Below are positions 1 through 5,697 of a DNA stretch of 6,647 nt, one piece after another (position 1 is the first letter of the stretch; the number at the start of each line of letters is the position of its first letter). Source of the stretch: Brevundimonas sp. (GTDB taxonomy: Bacteria > Pseudomonadota > Alphaproteobacteria > Caulobacterales > Caulobacteraceae); contig JAVHYH010000178.1 in the NCBI GenBank assembly GCA_031119155.1, forward strand, positions 1 to 6,647. The letters run 5' to 3'. Both the position numbers and the translations under genes were made by a program. The notes beneath the pieces are model-generated. The model searched no databases. It had not been told where the DNA came from and saw only the letters and a program-made list of their open reading frames with translations.

Positions 1-1
1 C

Positions 2-1435
2 GTCACCGACGAAAGCCTCGAGGCCCGGATGCGCGAGCAGACCGAGGCTGCCATCGACGACGCCGACCTGATCATGTTCATGATGGACGCGCGCGAGGGC
101 GTGACCGCGCTGGACCGCATCTTCGCCGATCGGCTGCGTCATCAGCACAAGCCCGTCATCCTGCTGGCCAACAAGTCCGAGAGCCGTGAGAGCGGCGGCG
201 GCATCGGCGAGGCCTATGCGCTGGGCTTCGGCGAACCGGTCGCCATCTCCGCCGAGCACGGCGAGGGCATGGCCGATCTCTACGCCGCCATCCTCGCCGC
301 CTCGGCCGACATCTTCATCGAAGAGGTCGAGGAAGCCGACAAGCCGATCCGCATCGCCGTCATCGGTCGCCCGAACGCGGGCAAGTCCACGCTGGTCAAC
401 CGCCTGCTGGGCGAGGACCGCCTGCTGGTCGGGCCGGAAGCGGGCATCACCCGCGACTCCATCTCGGTGGACTGGGAATACGAAGGCCGGGCCATCCGCT
501 TCGTCGACACCGCCGGCATGCGCCGCAAGGCGCGCGTGCAGGAGAAGCTGGAGAAGCTGTCGGTCGCCGACACCATCCGGGCCATCACCTTCGCTGAGGT
601 GGTGATCCTGATGATGGACAAGGACAACGCCTTCGACATCCAGGACCTGCAGCTGGCCGATCTGGTCGAGCGGGAAGGGCGGGCGCTGATCTATGTCGCG
701 TCGAAGTGGGACCTCGAGGAAGAGCCCCAGTCCCGCATGGCCAAGCTGAAGGCCATGGCCGAGGACAAGCTGCCCCAGCTGAAGGGCACGCCCTTCGTGG
801 CCCTGTCGTCGCACTCGGGCCGCGGCGTCGAGCGCCTGATGCCCGCCGTGCTGCAGGCCTATGACACCTGGTCGGTCAAGGTGAAGACCAAGGACCTGAA
901 CACTTGGCTGTCCATGGCGACCCAGCGGCACCCGCCGCCCGCCGTCGACGGCAAGCGCATCAAGCCGAAATACATCGCCCAGACCAAGGCCCGTCCGCCG
1001 ACCTTCGTGCTGATGGCCAACCGCGCTGAGGCGATGCCGGACCACTACAAGCGCTATCTGGTCAACTCGATCCGCGAGAGCTTCGACCTGCCGGGCACGC
1101 CGATCCGCCTGACGGTCAAGTCGAGCGGCGTGAACCCCTATGCCGAGGGCGGCGCCAAGTCGGGGCCGGAACGCTACAAGGGCGACGCCAAGACCGCGCC
1201 GCGCCGCGTCCGCAAGGCCGAGAAGGAAGAGGCCCTGTCCAACCTGCCCGGCAAGGCGCTGGAGCAGAAGAAGACCCGCAAGCACCAGCCCAAGGTCGTC
1301 TCGGGCGTAAAGGCCAGCTCGTCCAAGAAGGCCGGCTCCTCCATCGCCGTCCAGAAGGGCGCGCGCGGCGGCGCCCGTCAGGTCTCCCGCTCGGGCCGCA
1401 TCCGCACCGGGCAAAAGGGCGGCGCGAAGAAGTAG
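2..1435 (+). CDS. der: GTPase Der (EngA), 5' end outside the window
   Basis: Der is a double-GTPase that binds the 50S ribosomal subunit and is needed for its late assembly. The frame is open from base 2, so the gene begins upstream; about 60 residues (first P-loop, switch I and DxxG) are missing, judged from usual family architecture. What remains of GTPase domain 1 shows NKSE (170-181) and SAE (248-256). GTPase domain 2 shows the P-loop GRPNAGKST (365-391), the switch I Thr in GITRDS (443-460), DTAG (506-517) and the G4 motif SKWD (701-712), where NKWD is usual. The KH-like C-terminal domain runs from about 896 to 1130 (NTWLSMATQRHPPP, then KPKYIAQTKARPPTFVL). After it come 93 residues (1154-1432) with 27 Lys/Arg and only 6 Asp/Glu, which make the protein longer than typical Der. 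The gene converges on the LytTR gene, with 3 bp between the stop codons. Identity is certain; the function of the tail is unknown. Confidence 0.97.
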   Translation, partial: VTDESLEARMREQTEAAIDDADLIMFMMDAREGVTALDRIFADRLRHQHKPVILLANKSESRESGGGIGEAYALGFGEPVAISAEHGEGMADLYAAILAASADIFIEEVEEADKPIRIAVIGRPNAGKSTLVNRLLGEDRLLVGPEAGITRDSISVDWEYEGRAIRFVDTAGMRRKARVQEKLEKLSVADTIRAITFAEVVILMMDKDNAFDIQDLQLADLVEREGRALIYVASKWDLEEEPQSRMAKLKAMAEDKLPQLKGTPFVALSSHSGRGVERLMPAVLQAYDTWSVKVKTKDLNTWLSMATQRHPPPAVDGKRIKPKYIAQTKARPPTFVLMANRAEAMPDHYKRYLVNSIRESFDLPGTPIRLTVKSSGVNPYAEGGAKSGPERYKGDAKTAPRRVRKAEKEEALSNLPGKALEQKKTRKHQPKVVSGVKASSSKKAGSSIAVQKGARGGARQVSRSGRIRTGQKGGAKK

Positions 1436-1446
1436 GGCTCAGCCCT
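1434..1446. other. Palindrome spanning the facing der and LytTR stop codons
   Basis: AGGGCT-C-AGCCCT is a perfect 6-bp inverted repeat with a one-base centre that covers the 3-bp gap and parts of both stop codons. A real RNA hairpin would have at most about four stem pairs and a five-base loop, and neither strand has a T-tract after it. It is a poor terminator candidate, but it is the only symmetric element in this convergent junction. Confidence 0.25.
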
Positions 1447-2254
1447 GCTTCAGCCGCGCCAACAGCCCGTTCCGATACGACCGGCTGACCACCAGCTCCG
1501 TCCCGCTGTCCAGCGTCAGCCGCCAGGCGCCGTCGGACAGCGGTTTCAACTCACGCACCCGCGCCAGATTGACCAGCGTCGAGCGGTGGCTGCGGGCGAA
1601 GCCGTGCGGGGCCAGTCGTGTCTCCAGCGCCTGAAGCGTCTCCCTCAGCAGGCCCTCACGGTCGCGCCAGTGGACGACGGCGTAGTTGGTGGCCGAGGCG
1701 ATCCATTCGACGTCTGCGAGGTCGACCGGGACCCGCCCGCGCCCGACACTGACCATCAGACGCTCGGCGGAAGTGGGCAGCGCCTGGCGGGCTTCGGCGA
1801 GGGCCGCAGACAGGGCTTCCATTTCGCCCTTCTGCCGGATCGCGCGGCGCCAGTGCGCGACCGCCAACCCGGCGGCGCACAGGGCGGTCCAGAGGAGCAG
1901 GGCGACTGGCAGGCGGTCGATGATGCGGACGGCGATCTCTGCCCCCGTCCAGTGTGCATGCCGGAAGCCTGCATCCACTGTCGTTGAGGCCCAGGCGGAC
2001 AGGAGAATGACGGGCGGGGTCAGGGCGGCCAGCACGCCGATGGCCCGCCACTCGGCGCCGAACCGCCGCAAGACCCGCCAGACGAGCAGGCCGCTCGCCA
2101 CGGTCGGGGCATAGAGCAGGGCCGCCCATGCCAGCGAGGTCGTCAGGTCCGCATCGAAATCCCGGCGCAGGAACCACGCCGCCGACACGACCGTCGCCAG
2201 ATAGCTGTAGGCCGCGAACAGGCCGACGCCGATGCCGAACGGAATGCGCCGCAT
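1439..2254 (-). CDS. Membrane-anchored LytTR-family DNA-binding regulator
   Basis: This 271-residue protein is predicted to be a transcription regulator tethered to the inner membrane. Four hydrophobic segments lie at about residues 5-29, 38-60, 70-91 and 113-134. A short charged helical linker (about 136-160) follows, then a complete LytTR domain (about 166-268). The domain carries its hallmarks: VDLADVEWIASATNYAVVHW (177-196), the FARSHRSTLVNL block (219-230) and VVSRSYRNGLL (255-265). LytTR domains bind DNA as a beta fold, usually at pairs of short direct repeats. There is no receiver domain, so control probably comes through the membrane part rather than phosphorylation (inference). The ATG is at 2254-2252 and shares one base with the upstream stop in TGATG, which suggests translational coupling. 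The frame stays open further upstream to an ATG at 2434, but that extension overlaps the upstream gene and has no family resemblance. The target genes cannot be deduced here. Confidence 0.9.
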   Translation of the reverse strand: MRRIPFGIGVGLFAAYSYLATVVSAAWFLRRDFDADLTTSLAWAALLYAPTVASGLLVWRVLRRFGAEWRAIGVLAALTPPVILLSAWASTTVDAGFRHAHWTGAEIAVRIIDRLPVALLLWTALCAAGLAVAHWRRAIRQKGEMEALSAALAEARQALPTSAERLMVSVGRGRVPVDLADVEWIASATNYAVVHWRDREGLLRETLQALETRLAPHGFARSHRSTLVNLARVRELKPLSDGAWRLTLDSGTELVVSRSYRNGLLARLKQG

Positions 2255-2256
2255 CA
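2252..2256 (-). promoter_or_regulatory. TGATG stop/start overlap coupling the membrane protein to LytTR
   Basis: The TGA of the membrane protein (2256-2254) and the ATG of the LytTR regulator (2254-2252) share one A. The region just upstream encodes RAAAA and is GC-rich, with no clear Shine-Dalgarno sequence. Re-initiation by ribosomes finishing the first gene is therefore the likely way the second is translated. The overlap also fixes the regulator start. Confidence 0.75.
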
Positions 2257-2931
2257 GGCCGCCGCCGCGCGCATCTGCTGTCGCTTCCGCACCACCAGCA
2301 CGGCGATCCAGATCACGGTCAGGGTCTGGAACAGCAGCGTCGGCCAGAGGGCGCTCCACGGGGCGGGCAGGAAACGGAGGAAATTGCCGGAGAAGGCGCT
2401 GAGGACCGCCGAGTAGGCGCCGAGCATCTTCCACAGATGCTCATACCGCCACAACTCGGGACTGAAGGGCCAGTCGGTCGGACGCAGGAAACGCCAGAGG
2501 TCCCACAGACTCATGCCCAGCGCGCCATAGACCAGCGCCACAGAGGTCGCCGCCGGGCCGACGTTGCGCCCGGTCGCGACCTGCCAGAGCACCAGCAGGC
2601 CCACGCCCGCTATGCCCAGCGTCACCAGCCAGTCCAGCCCCTGCGCCCGGTCCGCCTGCCGGATGTCCGGCCGCTTCCGCCCCAGCACCCGCAGGCCCGA
2701 GAACAGGGTCAGGGTCGCCGAGGCGGACAGCGCCAGAAGGTAGCTGTTCATCTTCAGCGCCGTCATCGCCCATGCGGCGGCCAGCAGGATGGCCATGCAT
2801 AGGCTGAACAGACGGCCGGTCAGTCGGTGGGCGCGCGAACCCTTTCGGGTCAGCACCGGCGCAATCCCGATCAGGACGGCGGCGAGGCCGGTGGCGATGT
2901 GGACGGCGAGGAGGAGGGGATAGATCGACAT
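2254..2931 (-). CDS. Multi-pass membrane protein, DUF2306-like, paired with LytTR regulator
   Basis: This 225-residue integral membrane protein has six or seven hydrophobic segments, at about residues 5-27, 41-59, 64-82, 101-119, 127-147, 166-185 and 194-215. The N-terminus (YPLLLAVHIATGLAAVLIG, then RKGSRAHRLTGRLF) has the His/Gly spacing of uncharacterised DUF2306-type proteins. I recognise this as a pattern only; the biochemical function is unknown. His11, His35 and His165 lie at or near membrane boundaries and could bind a ligand or cofactor (speculation). I chose the ATG at 2931 because the hydrophobic family-like start follows at once. An in-frame ATG at 2958 would add nine charged residues (MRGDGRDRG) and cannot be excluded; neither start has a strong ribosome binding site. 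The stop overlaps the LytTR start by one base, so the two are almost certainly translated together, and this protein may sense a signal for, or restrain, that regulator. Confidence 0.85.
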   Translation of the reverse strand: MSIYPLLLAVHIATGLAAVLIGIAPVLTRKGSRAHRLTGRLFSLCMAILLAAAWAMTALKMNSYLLALSASATLTLFSGLRVLGRKRPDIRQADRAQGLDWLVTLGIAGVGLLVLWQVATGRNVGPAATSVALVYGALGMSLWDLWRFLRPTDWPFSPELWRYEHLWKMLGAYSAVLSAFSGNFLRFLPAPWSALWPTLLFQTLTVIWIAVLVVRKRQQMRAAAA

Positions 2932-2977
2932 GCCGCGATCACGGCCGTCGCCTCGCACATCTTCAACTGCCTCGGGA

Positions 2978-2999
2978 CGGGATGCAGCCCGGCGGGATG
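2978..2999 (-). repeat. Short direct repeat upstream of the membrane protein/LytTR pair
   Basis: The 7-mer CATCCCG (read on the - strand) occurs twice, at 2999-2993 and 2984-2978, 15 bp apart start to start. A matching T and C flank both copies one base further out. It lies in the 72-bp gap (2932-3003), about 47-68 bp before the 2931 start. LytTR regulators typically bind two direct repeats, so this could be an autoregulatory site. The repeat is short and GC-rich, its spacing is tighter than the roughly 20-bp period usual for LytTR sites, and chance is a real alternative. I see no convincing -35/-10 pair in the gap. Confidence 0.25.
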
Positions 3000-3003
3000 A
3001 ACG

Positions 3004-3756
3004 TCAGACCAGCGCCGACGCCTGCGGGCCCGCGTTCCATTCCTTGAAGCTGACCGTCAGCGGCGGGGTCAGGTCCGGGCGGGCCAGTTCGACCACCAGC
3101 GGGCCGATGGCCGACGGGTGGATGTTCTGCTGCGGATCCTCGCCCGGATAGGCCTGGGCGCGAAGCTGGGTGCGCATGCGACCGGGATCGAGGATCGAGA
3201 TGCGGATCGCCATCGACTCGGTTTCGTCGGCCCAGCATTTCATCAACGCCTCGGCGCCCGCCTTGGTCGCCGCATAGGCGCCCCAGAAGGCGCGGGGGAC
3301 GGTGGCGACGCTGGTGGTCAGGTGGATCACGCGGCCGGCGTCCGACGACTTGAGCAGGGGCTCCAGCGAACGGATCAGGCGATAGACGCCGGTGAAATTG
3401 GTCTTCTCGATCTTGGCGAAGCCGCGCGGGTCGGCGTTCGACACCGGCGTCAGCCCCTCGGCGCCCATGGTGGCGGCGGCGTTGACCCAGATGTCCAGCT
3501 TGCCGAAGCGCTCGTACAGGGCGCCGCCCATGCGGTCGATCGCGCCGCCGTCCACCAGATCGAACGGGATCAGGGTCGCGTGCTGGCCGGTGGCGGCGAA
3601 GATGGCGTCGTCCAGTTCCTCCAGACCGCCCGTGGTGCGCGCGGTCGCGATGACGTGCGCCCCGGCCTTGGCCAGCGCCAGCGCACTCTCATAGCCGATG
3701 CCGCGTGAGGCCCCGACGACGAGGGCGATACGGTCTTTCAGGGGAAGATCGGTCAT
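3004..3756 (-). CDS. SDR-family NAD(P)-dependent oxidoreductase
   Basis: This 250-residue classical short-chain dehydrogenase/reductase is cytosolic, with a single Rossmann domain and no signal peptide. The cofactor loop is GASRGIG (15-21). The Arg that ends strand beta-2 (TAR, 38-40) suggests NADP(H) rather than NAD(H). FDL (65-67) contacts the adenine in this family. The catalytic set appears complete: Asn120, Ser149 in TTSVA, Tyr161 and Lys165 in YAATK, followed by PG (191-192). The usual NNAG structural motif is NAAA (92-95). The C-terminal stretch around LRAQAYPGEDP (198-208) resembles the SDR that commonly follows purF in Alphaproteobacteria (from memory); its substrate is unknown. The ATG at 3756 places GASRGIG about 15 residues in, as expected; the frame stays open to 3939, but that region overlaps the VOC gene. 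No strong ribosome binding site is visible. It lies 46 bp after the VOC gene, probably in the same transcript. Confidence 0.92.
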   Translation of the reverse strand: MTDLPLKDRIALVVGASRGIGYESALALAKAGAHVIATARTTGGLEELDDAIFAATGQHATLIPFDLVDGGAIDRMGGALYERFGKLDIWVNAAATMGAEGLTPVSNADPRGFAKIEKTNFTGVYRLIRSLEPLLKSSDAGRVIHLTTSVATVPRAFWGAYAATKAGAEALMKCWADETESMAIRISILDPGRMRTQLRAQAYPGEDPQQNIHPSAIGPLVVELARPDLTPPLTVSFKEWNAGPQASALV

Positions 3757-3782
3757 CCGGCGCTGATAGCGCGACGGCGGCT

Positions 3783-3805
3783 TGACCGGAAGCGAAACCG
3801 GATCA
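3783..3805 (-). other. Small imperfect hairpin at the VOC gene stop codon
   Basis: On the - strand the VOC stop TGA begins an imperfect inverted repeat. TGATCCGG pairs with CCGGTCA, with one bulged T, around an 8-base TTTCGCTT loop. No T-tract follows, so it is not a standard intrinsic terminator. It might modestly attenuate read-through or protect upstream mRNA, or it may be chance in GC-rich DNA. Confidence 0.25.
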
Positions 3806-4147
3806 GTAGCCGGCGGCGGGCTTCCACAGGCTGAAGCTGACGCCCTGATCGTCGCAGACCACGACGCCGCGACCGGACGGGCTGTCGGACGGAATGGCCG
3901 CCTTGCCGCCCAGCTCGATGACGCGGGCGCACAGGGCATCGACGTCCTCGACCCGGAAATACATGTGGCTGAAGTCCTTCACCCGCTCGACCTTGGTCAG
4001 GCCGAAGGGCGGATCGCTGTCCACGACATGGGCGTAGGTCGGGCTGGAGGCGGCGTCGTCGAACCGCCAGCCGAACAGGGCGCCGTAGAAGGCCCGGGCC
4101 TTCTCGATGTCGAGGGTGTCGAGGGTGAAATAGCCGAGCTGGACCAT
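3803..4147 (-). CDS. VOC-superfamily (glyoxalase/bleomycin-resistance fold) protein
   Basis: This small protein of 114 residues is about the length of a single VOC module of two beta-alpha-beta-beta-beta units. The first unit starts LGYFTLDTLDIEKARAFYGA (4-23), leading into LFGWRF, the standard opening in which a helix packs FY against the sheet. The second starts SHMYFRVEDVDALCARVIEL (60-79) and ends with the DQGVSFSLWKP strand (100-110). VOC proteins include glyoxalase I, dioxygenases and drug-binding proteins. The usual metal-ligand positions do not look filled: Phe7 in the first strand and Ser106 in the last, leaving His61 as the only clear candidate. A metal-dependent glyoxalase is therefore unlikely, and ligand binding or an unknown reaction is more plausible (inference). 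It starts 6 bp after purF and has its own Shine-Dalgarno sequence, so it is surely co-transcribed with purF. A functional link to purine synthesis is not established. Confidence 0.88.
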   Translation of the reverse strand: MVQLGYFTLDTLDIEKARAFYGALFGWRFDDAASSPTYAHVVDSDPPFGLTKVERVKDFSHMYFRVEDVDALCARVIELGGKAAIPSDSPSGRGVVVCDDQGVSFSLWKPAAGY

Positions 4148-4150
4148 AGG

Positions 4151-4155
4151 TCCTT
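4151..4155 (-). promoter_or_regulatory. Shine-Dalgarno AAGGA of the VOC gene, overlapping the purF stop
   Basis: On the - strand the sequence reads TAAGGACCTATG. AAGGA shares two bases with the purF stop codon TAA and sits three bases before the VOC start codon. This fixes the VOC start and implies that ribosomes terminating on purF pass directly over the next initiation site. Confidence 0.7.
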
Positions 4156-5668
4156 AAGCGCTCACCAGCAGCGAAAGTTGCCGCGGGTTCTCTTCACGGC
4201 CGCCTTCCTCGATTTCACGGTCCAGCAGGCGGGTCGGATAGTCGCCGGTGAAGTAGTGGTCCGTGAACTGCGGATTGGCGCTGTCGCGGGCGCCGGCTTC
4301 CATGGCGCCGTACAGGCCGTCGACCGACAGGAAGCCGAGCGAGTCGACCTCGAGGTAGGCGCGCATCTCTTCCAGCGTCTTGTTGGCGGCGATCAACTGG
4401 TCCCGCTCCGGCATGTCGATGCCGTAGAAGTCCGGGTAAAGGATCGGCGGCGAGGCCGAGCGCAGGTGGACTTCCTTGGCTCCGGCGGCGCGCACGGCGC
4501 GGACCAGTTTCACCGAGGTGGTGCCGCGCACGATCGAGTCGTCGATCAGCACCACGCGCTTGCCGGCCAGAACCTCGCGGTTCGGGCTGTGCTTCATGCG
4601 CACGCCCTTCTGACGGGCGCCCTGGCTGGGCTGGATGAAGGTGCGGCCCAGATAGTGGCTGCGGATAATGCCCATCTCGTAGGGAATGCCGCTTTCCTGC
4701 GCATAGCCCAGCGCGGCGGGCACGCCCGAGTCCGGCACCGGCACGATGACGTCGGCCTCGACGGCGTGTTCGCGCGCCAGACCCCGGCCCATCCGCTTGC
4801 GGACCTCATAGACCGACTTGCCGTTCACGACGCTGTCGGGGCGGGCGAAATAGACGTACTCGAACAGGCAGGGGCGGGCGGCCTTGACCGGGAAGGGCTT
4901 GATCGAGCGCAGGCCCTCGTGGTCGATCACGATGACCTCGCCGTGCTCGACGTCGCGTTCGAAGGTGGCGCCGATGGTGTCCAGCGCGCAGGTCTCGGAC
5001 GCCAGCACCCAGGCGTCGCCCAGACGGCCCAGCACCAGCGGACGGATGCCCAGCGGGTCGCGGGCGCCGATCATCTTCGAACGGGTCTGGCAGACCAGGG
5101 CGTAACCGCCCTCGATCCGACCCAGGGCGTCGATGAAGCGGTCGACGATCTTGGCCTTACGGCTGCGGGCGATCAGGTGGAGGATCACCTCGGAGTCGGA
5201 GGTCGACTGGAAGATGGCGCCTTCCGAGACCAGCTGGCTGTGCAGGTATTTGAAGTTGGTCAGGTTGCCGTTGTGGGCGATGGCGATGCCGCCCTGGTCC
5301 AGATCGGCGAACATCGGCTGGATGTTGCGCAGGAAGCTGCCGCCGGCGGTGGAGTAGCGGGTGTGGCCCACGGCGGCCGAGCCCGGCATGCGCTCCGCGA
5401 GGTTCGCGCCGCCGAACGCGTCGCCGACCAGACCCATGTGGCGCTCGGTGTGGAAACGGGCCTCGTGGACGCTGGCGATGCCGCAGGCTTCCTGTCCGCG
5501 ATGCTGCAGGGCGTGGAGCCCCAGCGCGACGACGGAGGAGGCCTCGTCCTGATCCGCGCCCCAGACGCCGCAGACCCCGCATTCCAGACGCGGACGGTCG
5601 TCGTCGGCGTCACGGTGATGCTCCCGGTGGACAACGGGGGCGGCGATGGAATGGTCGAGGCGGCTCAT
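4154..5668 (-). CDS. purF: Amidophosphoribosyltransferase PurF
   Basis: PurF converts PRPP and glutamine to 5-phosphoribosylamine, the committed first step of de novo purine synthesis, in the cytosol. The protein is 504 residues. A 29-residue propeptide, rich in His, Asp and Arg, precedes the catalytic Cys30 in CGVCGVWG (30-37). The N-terminal nucleophile glutaminase domain (30 to about 265) shows HRGQEACGI (57-65), GHTRYST (101-107), AHNGNL (131-136) and SDSE (157-160). The phosphoribosyltransferase domain carries VPVPDSG (309-315), the PRPP loop VLIDDSIVRGTTS (373-385) and the late FTGDYPT (473-479). The propeptide and overall sequence match the Bacillus-type enzyme, but three of its four [4Fe-4S] ligands are replaced (Asp413, Pro466, Thr469); only Cys227 in ETCALD remains. 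The ATG at 5668 is chosen because GGAG precedes it by 7 bases and the propeptide length is sensible. The frame is open further upstream, but there it overlaps cvpA. Confidence 0.98.
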   Translation of the reverse strand: MSRLDHSIAAPVVHREHHRDADDDRPRLECGVCGVWGADQDEASSVVALGLHALQHRGQEACGIASVHEARFHTERHMGLVGDAFGGANLAERMPGSAAVGHTRYSTAGGSFLRNIQPMFADLDQGGIAIAHNGNLTNFKYLHSQLVSEGAIFQSTSDSEVILHLIARSRKAKIVDRFIDALGRIEGGYALVCQTRSKMIGARDPLGIRPLVLGRLGDAWVLASETCALDTIGATFERDVEHGEVIVIDHEGLRSIKPFPVKAARPCLFEYVYFARPDSVVNGKSVYEVRKRMGRGLAREHAVEADVIVPVPDSGVPAALGYAQESGIPYEMGIIRSHYLGRTFIQPSQGARQKGVRMKHSPNREVLAGKRVVLIDDSIVRGTTSVKLVRAVRAAGAKEVHLRSASPPILYPDFYGIDMPERDQLIAANKTLEEMRAYLEVDSLGFLSVDGLYGAMEAGARDSANPQFTDHYFTGDYPTRLLDREIEEGGREENPRQLSLLVSA

Positions 5669-5675
5669 CGTGGGG

Positions 5676-5679
5676 CTCC
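5676..5679 (-). promoter_or_regulatory. Shine-Dalgarno GGAG of purF
   Basis: GGAG on the - strand lies seven bases before the ATG at 5668, in the 29-bp gap after cvpA. It supports this start over upstream in-frame codons, which fall inside cvpA. Confidence 0.7.
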
Positions 5680-5697
5680 GATGAAGCAGGGGGAACG

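Noticed and set aside
2255..2434. N-terminal extension of the LytTR frame to an ATG at 2434
   Set aside because: The added 60 residues overlap the membrane-protein gene in another frame and look non-coding (Arg/Pro/Gly/Ala-rich). The ATG at 2254, coupled by TGATG, starts directly before the first membrane segment.
2128..2802. A 224-codon + strand frame over the membrane-protein gene
   Set aside because: It lies opposite a recognisable membrane protein, gives a Pro/Arg/Gln-rich translation with no motif, and is best explained as a GC-driven shadow.
2960..3003. Possible terminator after the SDR gene (CGGG-CTGCAT-CCCG on the - strand)
   Set aside because: The stem is only four base pairs and no T-tract follows, so termination cannot be supported.
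3757..3939. N-terminal extension of the SDR frame
   Set aside because: It overlaps the VOC gene. Starting at 3756 puts the Rossmann glycine motif at the usual distance from the N-terminus.
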